In this document: positions 1 to 4,973 of the stretch, in pieces | How positions within the stretch are numbered: the first letter of the stretch is position 1 | Layout of the letters: every line of letters starts with the position of its first letter | DNA from: Desulfosporosinus sp. | GTDB lineage: Bacteria > Bacillota > Desulfitobacteriia > Desulfitobacteriales > Desulfitobacteriaceae | DNA: 5,780 bases | Reading direction: 5' to 3' | NCBI GenBank assembly: GCA_016278585.1 | Contig: JADQBO010000119.1 | Span: 1-5,780, forward strand | Translations under genes and position numbers: made by a program | Notes under the pieces: generated by a model | The model's database searches: none | Seen by the model: the letters and a program-made list of their open reading frames with translations, nothing else | Told to the model about the DNA's origin: nothing

Positions 1-79
1 ACACGCGAAAGGACCGTCCCCGTTACACGCGAAAGGACCGTCCCCGTTACACGCGAAAGGACCGTCCCCGTTACACGCG
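1..79. repeat. 24-bp GC-rich tandem repeat, three perfect copies plus partial fourth
   Basis: Three identical 24-bp units lie head to tail (1-24, 25-48, 49-72). Each begins ACACGCGAAAGG and ends CCGTCCCCGTT. A fourth copy keeps only ACACGCG (73-79) before diverging. Each unit contains a short palindrome, GGAC-C-GTCC, and the units are far richer in GC than the flanking genes. From memory, and not searched here, intergenic sequences with a GGGGACGGTCCTTT core on the opposite strand are scattered through Peptococcaceae-type genomes, often near IS200-like RAYT transposases, which would make this a REP-like element. No transposase is visible, and the array may continue left of the window. The repeat is certain; the REP interpretation is inference. 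Confidence 0.95.
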
Positions 80-135
80 CCGGCCGGCCGTCCGCCCGCG
101 CTCGCACACGTGTCTCCGCTACTCAGACCCCCGTT
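80..135. other. Diverged GC-rich tail of the repeat array
   Basis: After position 79 the sequence stays very GC-rich (CCGGCCGGCCGTCC) and still shows echoes of the repeat: GGCCGTCCGCCCG resembles GGACCGTCCCCG, ACACGTGT recurs at 105-112, and a CCCCCGTT-like end lies at 128-135. It looks like one or two degraded units. From about 136 the DNA becomes strongly AT-rich, so position 135 is probably the edge of the repeat element. No coding potential is evident. Confidence 0.55.
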
Positions 136-146
136 AAAAATTTCTA

Positions 147-180
147 TTGACAGGGTTAGGAAAGAATAGTATTCTATAAT
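147..180 (+). promoter_or_regulatory. Candidate sigma-A promoter of the feo operon
   Basis: A perfect -35 hexamer TTGACA lies at 147-152. With the ideal 17-nt spacer the -10 is TATTCT (170-175, four of six matches). A perfect TATAAT lies just beyond at 175-180 but would need a 22-nt spacer, so the exact -10 is unsettled. Either choice puts the transcript start near 182-187, overlapping or just upstream of the Fur-like palindromes. A perfect 13-nt inverted repeat, AGAATA-G-TATTCT (163-175), overlaps the -10 and may be a further operator half. Confidence 0.6.
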
Positions 181-184
181 TAAA

Positions 185-199
185 TGAGATGTATTCTCA
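185..199. promoter_or_regulatory. Fur-box-like palindrome, upstream
   Basis: TGAGATGTATTCTCA has perfect TGAGA/TCTCA arms and agrees with the 7-1-7 Fur consensus TGATAATNATTATCA at 10 of 14 defined positions. It sits at the predicted transcription start of feoA, where a bound Fur dimer would block RNA polymerase. On its own it is the weaker of the two sites; its value comes from the second box 35 bp downstream and from the ferrous-iron genes that follow. Confidence 0.5.
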
Positions 200-219
200 G
201 TTATTATTTAGATTAAGCT

Positions 220-234
220 TGAGAATGGTTATCA
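220..234. promoter_or_regulatory. Fur-box-like operator, downstream
   Basis: TGAGAATGGTTATCA matches the 7-1-7 Fur consensus TGATAATNATTATCA at 12 of 14 defined positions, with palindromic TGA/TCA ends. It ends ten bases before the feoA Shine-Dalgarno sequence. Fur with Fe(II) normally represses feo operons, so this supports iron-repressed expression. The site match is seen directly; binding is inferred. Confidence 0.65.
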
Positions 235-257
235 TTTTTTGATAGGAGGGATGAAAG

Positions 258-524
258 ATGGAACGCTTTTTACAGGATATAAAACCTGGAGAACGTGTAT
301 GTGTTGAGCGTATCGAAGGCGGGGGGGCCTTGCGTCGTCGGATGATGGATATGGGTATCGTCCCGGGGGTAGAGTTAGAAGTTGTCCGTCGAGCTCCCTT
401 AGGTGGTCCACTTCAGATCAGACTGAAAGGGTACTATTTAGCGATGCGTCGAGGAGAATGTGCTAAGATTATGGTTTGTGACACAAATCAGGGGTACATA
501 GAGCAATCATTAGCGAGTCGATAG
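258..524 (+). CDS. feoA: FeoA, ferrous iron transport accessory protein
   Basis: This encodes an 88-residue cytosolic protein of the FeoA family, a small SH3-like beta-barrel that works with the FeoB Fe(II) permease. Recognisable family features are the N-terminal LQDIKPGERVCVERI (5-19), the core GALRRRMMDMGIVPGVELEV (23-42), RRAPLGGPLQIRLKGY (44-59), and a C-terminal AMRRGECAKIMV strand (62-73). The length is typical of stand-alone FeoA. The start is fixed by the Shine-Dalgarno AGGAGGG (244-250) seven bases before ATG; the ATG at 251 is out of frame. It is the first gene of feoABC, 71 bp ahead of feoB and directly downstream of the Fur-like boxes, so iron-repressed expression is likely. A run of seven G (321-327) lies within codons for the Gly-Gly-Gly-Ala segment. 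The family call is secure. Confidence 0.95.
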   Translation: MERFLQDIKPGERVCVERIEGGGALRRRMMDMGIVPGVELEVVRRAPLGGPLQIRLKGYYLAMRRGECAKIMVCDTNQGYIEQSLASR

Positions 525-595
525 ATTATACAATTGAGTAAAGTTTATATATACCGACATCATTAAGAGCTAAGATTGGAGGCTGCTGTAAAGAC

Positions 596-2680
596 ATGAA
601 AATAGCTCTTATGGGCAATCCTAATGTTGGCAAGAGTACGGTTTTTAATATCTTAACGGGATCAAACCAACAGGTTGGAAATTGGTCTGGAAAAACGGTT
701 GAACGAAAATCGGGAGTCATCCAAAGAGCAAATGAGGAAATAGAACTAATTGATCTTCCAGGAACCTATAGTTTGACTGCATACTCTCAAGAAGAAATCA
801 TCACACGCGAATATATTCTCCGCGAAAAACCAGATGTCGTCATGGCAATGGTTGACGCTTCAAATATTGAACGAAATCTTTATCTGGTTTTGCAAATTCT
901 TGAACTCGCTCCTCGAGTTGTCATTGGCTTAAACATGATGGATTTGGCAAAGCATGCAGGAATAACGATTCATTCTAATAAGTTAGCCTTGGCTTTGAAT
1001 GTACCTGTCGTTGAAATTGTGGCAGCTAAAGGAAAAGGGGTCGAGGAATTCTTAACCGGGGCTATTCGGGTAGGAAAATTCAAGAAAGATCCCTTGCTGG
1101 ATCAAGTCCCTTATCCAGAAGAGCTTGAAAAAAGAATTCAGGAAATGGAATTACTTCTGGCGGATACCCTTTGGGCAACAAGGTATCCATTACGTTGGTT
1201 AGCTATGAAACGTTTAGAACGAGATCCGGAAATCGGACAAACATGGAAGAGCATACCACAGTTATCCCAAAGGGATAAGAGCAAGGATTCCTGCTGTGAT
1301 CCTGGAGATCCAGTGAAATATGAACTTCAAGAAACAGTAACTTTGCCTGGAGTTGAATTGCTCCAGGCTTATGAATCAGAAGGGTGGAGCCAGGATCGGT
1401 TCGAGATGGCTGTTGCGGATGCCGAGTATCAATATATTTCTAGAATACTTCCAGAAATTAGAATACATGAAAATCCTACCAAACCTACGTTCACAGATAT
1501 ATTAGATTCATGGATTCTTTCTTCATTTTGGGGTTATCCCATTATGTTTGTTATTCTATCTATAGTGTTCTGGTTTTCTTTTGTAGCTAGTGCTCCTTTG
1601 GGTGGTGCTGTATCTCAAGGAATGGCTTGGTCAGCTGATGCAATTGTGGCTTTTTTACAGCAGATTAATGCGCCAGATGCTTTACAAAGCTTGGTACGAG
1701 ACGGAATCTTTGCAGGGGTAGGTGCGGTTTTAGCCTTTGTTCCACAGATTGCAATTTTCTTTGCATTTTTCTCCTTAATGCAAGATAGTGGATATTTAGC
1801 ACGTGCAGCTTTTTTAGGAGATCGGTTTATGCAACTTATGGGGTTGCATGGAAAGTCATTTTTCTCCTTGGTATCAGGATTTGGCTGTAATGTTCCGGCC
1901 ATTATGGCTACAAGAACTTTGGAAAATCCTAAAGATCGTTTAATTACTATGCTTATTAATCCGCTGATTCCTTGTGTTCCGCGCTTAGGAGTTATGAGCG
2001 CTGTTGTGGCAGCGTTTTTTCCTGGCTCGCGTGGAGCCCTTGTTATGGTTAGCTTACTTTTATTGAGTATGATTCTTGTGATGTTTTCTGCACTCTTTTT
2101 AAGAAGAGTGGTTAAGCAAACGGAACATTCCGCCTTCGTCATGGAATTGCCTCCATACCATATCCCGACCTTACGCAATGTTCTGTTGCCAACCTGGCAA
2201 AAAACGTATTCTTTCTTAAAAAGGGCTTGGACTTACATTTTAGCGGCGTCGATTGTGGTTTGGGTCCTAAGCTCTTATCCGCAAGGGGTTCCTATGAATG
2301 CCACTTGGGCGGGGAAAATGGGTGGTTGGTTAACGTTTATTGGAGAACCGTTAGGTTTTGACTGGAAAATTATGGTTGCTATCGTATTTGGGTTTACTGC
2401 GAAAGAAACGACACTATCAACCTTAGGCATTTTGTATGGTGTTGCAGCAGATGCTTCACAGTCCATCGCTCAGGCCATGACTGGGGCCATGACTCCTCTA
2501 GGAGCATACACCTTTTTGGTAGTTTACATGCTTTATATCCCTTGTCTGGCTTCCGTTATTACGACTTATAAGGAATCAAGGAGCTTGGGATGGACGAGCT
2601 TTGGGGTCGCTTATAATCTGATCCTTAGTTTTATCATAGGCTGGCTCGTTTTTCAGGGAGGACAGGTTCTTGGCCTTTAA
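596..2680 (+). CDS. feoB: FeoB, GTP-dependent ferrous iron permease
   Basis: This is the 694-residue inner-membrane Fe(II) importer. The N-terminal G domain shows G1 GNPNVGKST (7-15), G2 around Thr34 in GKTVE, G3 DLPGTYSL (53-60), G4 NMMD (113-116) and a G5-like AAKGKG (143-148). A helical spacer follows (about 173-215), then a polar linker with adjacent Cys233-Cys234, then the permease with roughly eight hydrophobic segments from about 312 to 690. Family motifs include SGFGCNVPAIMATRTL (427-442, Cys431), PLIPCVPRLGV (456-466, Cys460), FTAKETTLSTLGILYG (600-615) and YIPCLASVITTYKE (647-660, Cys650). It is shorter than E. coli FeoB (about 770) but normal for Firmicutes. GGAGG (578-582) lies a rather long 13 nt before ATG; no other standard start codon exists upstream in frame after the stop at 539-541. 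It ends 26 bp before the FeoC-like gene. Confidence 0.97.
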   Translation: MKIALMGNPNVGKSTVFNILTGSNQQVGNWSGKTVERKSGVIQRANEEIELIDLPGTYSLTAYSQEEIITREYILREKPDVVMAMVDASNIERNLYLVLQILELAPRVVIGLNMMDLAKHAGITIHSNKLALALNVPVVEIVAAKGKGVEEFLTGAIRVGKFKKDPLLDQVPYPEELEKRIQEMELLLADTLWATRYPLRWLAMKRLERDPEIGQTWKSIPQLSQRDKSKDSCCDPGDPVKYELQETVTLPGVELLQAYESEGWSQDRFEMAVADAEYQYISRILPEIRIHENPTKPTFTDILDSWILSSFWGYPIMFVILSIVFWFSFVASAPLGGAVSQGMAWSADAIVAFLQQINAPDALQSLVRDGIFAGVGAVLAFVPQIAIFFAFFSLMQDSGYLARAAFLGDRFMQLMGLHGKSFFSLVSGFGCNVPAIMATRTLENPKDRLITMLINPLIPCVPRLGVMSAVVAAFFPGSRGALVMVSLLLLSMILVMFSALFLRRVVKQTEHSAFVMELPPYHIPTLRNVLLPTWQKTYSFLKRAWTYILAASIVVWVLSSYPQGVPMNATWAGKMGGWLTFIGEPLGFDWKIMVAIVFGFTAKETTLSTLGILYGVAADASQSIAQAMTGAMTPLGAYTFLVVYMLYIPCLASVITTYKESRSLGWTSFGVAYNLILSFIIGWLVFQGGQVLGL

Positions 2681-2706
2681 TAAAAACCCTTTGGGGGTGA
2701 ACTTAT

Positions 2707-2997
2707 ATGCTTACAAGCATTTTGGAAGTATTATCACGTAAGGAATCATTATCAATGACACAGTTATCTAGAGAGGTTGGTTATTCAGTAAGAGAACTTG
2801 AAAGCGCTTTAGAACAAATGGAGCATATGGGATATATTCGTCGAGAGCTCTTCGGGCAATTTTGTAATTCAAATCGTGGAATAAATCGCTGCAGTGATCA
2901 TTGTGAAGGGTGTGGGTTTCTTTCGTCCGAAACGTTTGTTTTTTGGGTTCTTACGGAGAAAGGACAAATAATGGTGGGTCAAAACCATAGTAAATGA
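2707..2997 (+). CDS. feoC: FeoC-like winged-helix, cysteine-cluster protein
   Basis: This encodes 96 residues with an N-terminal winged-helix fold (about 1-48: LTSILEVLSRKESLSMTQLS, then a recognition helix around SVRELESALEQMEHMGYIRR). A wing carries four cysteines, C53, C62, C66 and C69 (C-X8-C-X3-C-X2-C, with His65 between). This is the layout of FeoC-type proteins, in which the cysteines bind an Fe-S cluster; in enterobacteria FeoC binds FeoB and protects it from proteolysis, and a DNA-binding role has also been proposed. The start follows GGGGGTGA (2693-2700) by six bases, 26 bp after feoB, so it is cotranscribed. The cysteine spacing differs from that of Klebsiella FeoC as I remember it. 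The family assignment rests on context plus fold pattern; the precise role, FeoB partner or iron-sensing regulator, is open. Confidence 0.8.
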   Translation: MLTSILEVLSRKESLSMTQLSREVGYSVRELESALEQMEHMGYIRRELFGQFCNSNRGINRCSDHCEGCGFLSSETFVFWVLTEKGQIMVGQNHSK

Positions 2998-3015
2998 TGT
3001 TAGAAAGTCAGAATT

Positions 3016-3061
3016 TATGATATGATGGTAAAGTATTACATTGGGGTAATATGAGTATACT
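3016..3061 (+). promoter_or_regulatory. Candidate promoter region of the TetR/FadR gene
   Basis: Two possible -10 elements lie between feoC and the regulator gene. TATG-A-TATGAT (3016-3026) is a good extended -10 of the Gram-positive TRTGN type, with no clear -35. TATACT (3056-3061) is a second -10 with a poor -35. Between them a small inverted repeat, TATTAC-N6-GTAATA (3034-3051), could be an operator for autoregulation. I see no terminator after feoC, so readthrough from the feo operon is also possible. Confidence 0.4.
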
Positions 3062-3093
3062 ATGAAGGCTAAAAGAAGGGAGCTCGTAACCAA

Positions 3094-3681
3094 ATGAGTA
3101 AGCCCCGTGAAGAGAAATATCATGCTATTTTAGATGCAGCCACGGAGGCTTTTGCTGAATATGGCTATTTTACTTGCCAAGTATCAAAAATTGCTAAATT
3201 AGCTGGTGTTGCAGATGGAACAATTTATCTGTATTTTAAGAATAAAGAAGATATTTTAGTCAGCCTTTTTTCAGATCGAATGGGTAAATTTATTCAAGAG
3301 ATTCGTCAGTCAATTGTGGAGTGTCAGACAGCTCAAGAACGATTATTTTGTATAATTCGGACCCACTTTAGATACATGCAAGAAAATCGTTCTCTAGCTA
3401 TAGTCACTCAGATTGAACTTAGGCAATCTGACCCAAAAATTAGGGAGGCTATATCTGGGCCCCTGCGAGAGTATTTTCATTTAATTGAACAAGTTCTGTC
3501 GGAAGGTATTCAAAAAAATGAATTAGTTTTAGCTGACGTCAAAGTAGGACGACAGATGTTTTTCGGGACATTAGATGCAGCAATCAGCGATTGGGTAAGT
3601 TCTAAGAAACCTCGCCCCTTAGAAGGGATAGAAGACCTGGTCTTTGACCTAATTCGTTCAGCATTTAAAATTAATCAATAA
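3094..3681 (+). CDS. fadR: TetR-family regulator, FadR-like (fatty acid degradation repressor)
   Basis: This is a 195-residue TetR-family repressor. The N-terminal HTH spans about 9-55, with VSKIAKLAGVADGTIYLYF (30-48) as the DNA-reading helices, followed by KNKEDILVSLF. The C-terminal ligand domain has LAIVTQIELRQSDPKIREAI (101-120) and GRQMFFGTLDAAISDWV (152-168). These stretches closely resemble Bacillus subtilis FadR (YsiA) as I remember it, a repressor of beta-oxidation genes released by long-chain acyl-CoA. AAGGGAG (3076-3082) lies 11 nt before ATG. No beta-oxidation or electron-transfer flavoprotein genes are adjacent, unlike Bacillus, so targets must lie elsewhere. I found no copy of the Bacillus FadR palindrome upstream. 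The TetR class is certain; the FadR orthology is a strong inference. Confidence 0.8.
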   Translation: MSKPREEKYHAILDAATEAFAEYGYFTCQVSKIAKLAGVADGTIYLYFKNKEDILVSLFSDRMGKFIQEIRQSIVECQTAQERLFCIIRTHFRYMQENRSLAIVTQIELRQSDPKIREAISGPLREYFHLIEQVLSEGIQKNELVLADVKVGRQMFFGTLDAAISDWVSSKKPRPLEGIEDLVFDLIRSAFKINQ

Positions 3682-3723
3682 CGCTAATTGAAGTTAAAAA
3701 TTCTTTGATGGATTTATAATTCG

Positions 3724-3765
3724 AAAAGCCTTCCACTTAAGCTAATGGTGTAAGGCTTTTTGTTT
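3724..3765 (+). terminator. Rho-independent terminator after fadR
   Basis: AAAAGCCTT (3724-3732) pairs with AAGGCTTTT (3752-3760), a 9-bp stem that may extend inward by CAC/GTG after one mismatch. It is followed by a T-rich tail (TGTTTT). It sits 42 bp after the fadR stop codon. The left arm is repeated as AAAAGCCTTC at 3773-3782, so an alternative hairpin with the same right arm is possible. Confidence 0.8.
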
Positions 3766-3930
3766 TAGTTGCAAAAGCCTTCTATTAGAAATGGTTTCTT
3801 GTGCTTGGTCACGTAGACCTTAAAAGTAAATACAAAAGCTTATATTATGGATATGCAGAATAAGGGTTAAAAGCAACGTTTAGCTGGCCCTTAGTGTAAA
3901 GAAACTACTTGAGAGAAGGAGATTAATAAT
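3766..3930. other. Intergenic region between fadR terminator and leader ORF
   Basis: No gene is visible here. It holds the second AAAAGCCTTC copy (3773-3782), a short AGAAA-TGG-TTTCT hairpin (3787-3799), and a TATATTAT box (3841-3848) that could be a -10 element, though without a convincing -35. It also carries the first copy of TAGTGTAAA (3892-3900), repeated at 4012-4020 ahead of menG. The menG promoter is probably somewhere here, but I cannot place it with confidence. Confidence 0.4.
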
Positions 3931-3984
3931 ATGGGCGTAAGATTCATATTAATTAACGACTCCCTAGACAAAATGTTAATCTAA
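3931..3984 (+). CDS. Possible 17-residue leader peptide upstream of menG
   Basis: An ATG at 3931 follows a strong Shine-Dalgarno AAGGAG (3916-3921) by nine bases and opens a 17-codon frame, MGVRFILINDSLDKMLI, ending at TAA 3982-3984. I recognise no family. It could be a translated leader, a remnant of a decayed gene, or chance. In favour of translation are the quality of the ribosome site, the best in this 366-bp gap, and a hairpin that overlaps its last codons and stop. It carries no run of regulatory codons of the kind seen in classical attenuation peptides. It lies 63 bp before menG and would be cotranscribed with it. Confidence 0.3.
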   Translation: MGVRFILINDSLDKMLI

Positions 3985-3991
3985 GGGTAGT
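3959..3991 (+). other. Hairpin overlapping the leader ORF stop
   Basis: ACT-CCCT-AGA (3959-3968) pairs with TCT-A-AGGG-T-AGT (3980-3991), giving ten base pairs with two single-base bulges and an 11-nt loop. No T-run follows, so it is not an ordinary intrinsic terminator. It could influence ribosome movement on the leader ORF or mRNA stability ahead of menG; that role is inference. Confidence 0.4.
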
Positions 3992-4047
3992 ATTTAAGGA
4001 AATGTCAATACTAGTGTAAATGAGAAACCAATAGATAGGGGATTATA

Positions 4048-4767
4048 ATGGATTTTGCAGGGAAAGACAAGGCTTCTTATGTGAAAGAGACTTTTAATGC
4101 TATTGCAGGACGTTATGATATGATGAACAGCCTAATGAGTCTAGGAATGGATAAGAGATGGCGGCGTTTGGCAGTTCAAAAAGTCGGTGCAAAGCCTGGT
4201 ATGCATATTCTTGATGTTTGCTGTGGGACAGGTCAGCTTTCTTTGGAATTAGGACGTGTCGTTGGCTTAAAAGGTAACGTGACAGGGTTGGATTTTTCGC
4301 AAAAAATGCTAGAAGTAGCAGAGAAATCATTACTAAGGACCTCGAATCTAGGCCATATTAAGTTTGTTCAAGGAAATGCTATGGAGCTACCTTTTCCGGA
4401 CCATTCATTTGACGGAGTGACTGTTGGCTGGGGATTGCGAAATTTACCAGACTTGCGTCAGGGGTTAAGAGAAATGGTACGAACCGTTAAGCCAGGAGGG
4501 AAGGTTGTATCACTGGATATGGCTAGACCGTCGCTCATAGGCTTTAAACAAGCATATTGGCTGTATTTCGAAAAACTCGTGCCCTTAATGGGTAAAGTCT
4601 GGGCAAAAAAGGCAAGTGCCTATCAATATCTACACGACTCCACTAGAGAGTTCCCGGCTCAGGAAGAGTTAGTTCGTATCTTTACAGAGTGTGGATTGCA
4701 GGAAGCACGTTTTGATAATTTGGCGGGTGGTGTCGTAGCCATTGTTTCGGGAGCAAAGTCACAGTAA
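4048..4767 (+). CDS. menG: MenG/UbiE demethylmenaquinone methyltransferase
   Basis: This 239-residue SAM-dependent class I methyltransferase carries out the last step of menaquinone synthesis, C-methylation of demethylmenaquinone. It shows the N-terminal UbiE signature region YDMMNSLMSLGMDKRW (23-38), SAM motif I LDVCCGTGQ (55-63), GLDFS (80-84), QGNAMELPFPDHSFD (108-122), GWGLRNLPD (127-135), RTVKPGGKVVSLDMA (145-159) and YQYLHDSTREFP (192-203). Length is normal. TAGGGGA (4036-4042) precedes ATG by five bases. Two signature residues differ from the family pattern as I know it: Asp35 where His is usual, and Asp157/Ala159 where Glu and Ser are usual. A related methyltransferase with another substrate is therefore not excluded. 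Menaquinone is expected in an anaerobic respirer. A strong terminator follows, so this is probably monocistronic apart from the leader. Confidence 0.88.
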   Translation: MDFAGKDKASYVKETFNAIAGRYDMMNSLMSLGMDKRWRRLAVQKVGAKPGMHILDVCCGTGQLSLELGRVVGLKGNVTGLDFSQKMLEVAEKSLLRTSNLGHIKFVQGNAMELPFPDHSFDGVTVGWGLRNLPDLRQGLREMVRTVKPGGKVVSLDMARPSLIGFKQAYWLYFEKLVPLMGKVWAKKASAYQYLHDSTREFPAQEELVRIFTECGLQEARFDNLAGGVVAIVSGAKSQ

Positions 4768-4828
4768 TGCCTGTACCCTTAAGATATTTTAGTTTTTATT
4801 ATCGGCCTTTACAATATTTGAACTTGTA

Positions 4829-4867
4829 TATGAAAAAAACCGTTTTATAAACGGGTTTTTTTTCATA
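4829..4867. terminator. Strong bidirectional intrinsic terminator after menG
   Basis: A run of seven A leads into CCGTTT-TAT-AAACGG, then one bulged G and a run of eight T (4856-4863), with TATG/CATA closing the base. The A and T runs extend the stem and give U-rich tails on both strands. It separates menG from the CBS gene 62 bp past the menG stop. Confidence 0.92.
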
Positions 4868-4880
4868 ATAAAGCCGAAAA

Positions 4881-4909
4881 TTTATTCTTAGGAAAATTAT
4901 GTATATAAT
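4881..4909 (+). promoter_or_regulatory. Candidate promoter of the CBS-domain operon
   Basis: A perfect TATAAT lies at 4904-4909, 64 bp before the CBS start codon and downstream of the terminator. The -35 at the matching 17-nt spacing is TTTATT (4881-4886), only a half match. As the preceding terminator is strong, a promoter here is needed on logical grounds; the -10 is convincing and the -35 is not. Confidence 0.6.
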
Positions 4910-4973
4910 CTGCTAAGTTGTCCATACTATTTTCATAAAAGACAATTCAAAATTCGATAAAGGATGGGATAGT

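Noticed and set aside
1..79. Possible CRISPR array
   Set aside because: The 24-bp units are contiguous with no variable spacers, and no cas genes are in the window.
175..180. TATAAT as the sole feo -10 paired with TTGACA at 147-152
   Set aside because: The 22-nt spacer is too long for a normal sigma-A promoter; kept only as an alternative to TATTCT at 170-175.
542..595. N-terminal extension of FeoB upstream of the ATG
   Set aside because: The frame is open back to 542 and would add a Cys-Cys pair (TGC TGT, 584-589), but only ATT/ATA-type codons could start it, and the Shine-Dalgarno would fall inside the coding part.
526..720. 64-codon minus-strand frame across the feoA-feoB gap
   Set aside because: It overlaps the FeoB P-loop coding region, has no ribosome site, and resembles no family.
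1615..2178. 187-codon open frame on the minus strand inside feoB
   Set aside because: It lies fully opposite strongly conserved FeoB membrane sequence, has no recognisable domain, and its composition is what the reverse complement of membrane-protein codons would give.
2869..3123. 84-codon minus-strand frame over the feoC end and fadR start
   Set aside because: It overlaps two well-supported plus-strand genes and shows no ribosome site or domain.
3766..4047. Riboswitch or T-box leader for menG
   Set aside because: No T-box sequence or known riboswitch core could be recognised, and the hairpins here are not followed by a T-run.
4100..4330. 76-codon minus-strand frame inside menG
   Set aside because: Antisense to the conserved SAM-binding region, with no independent support.
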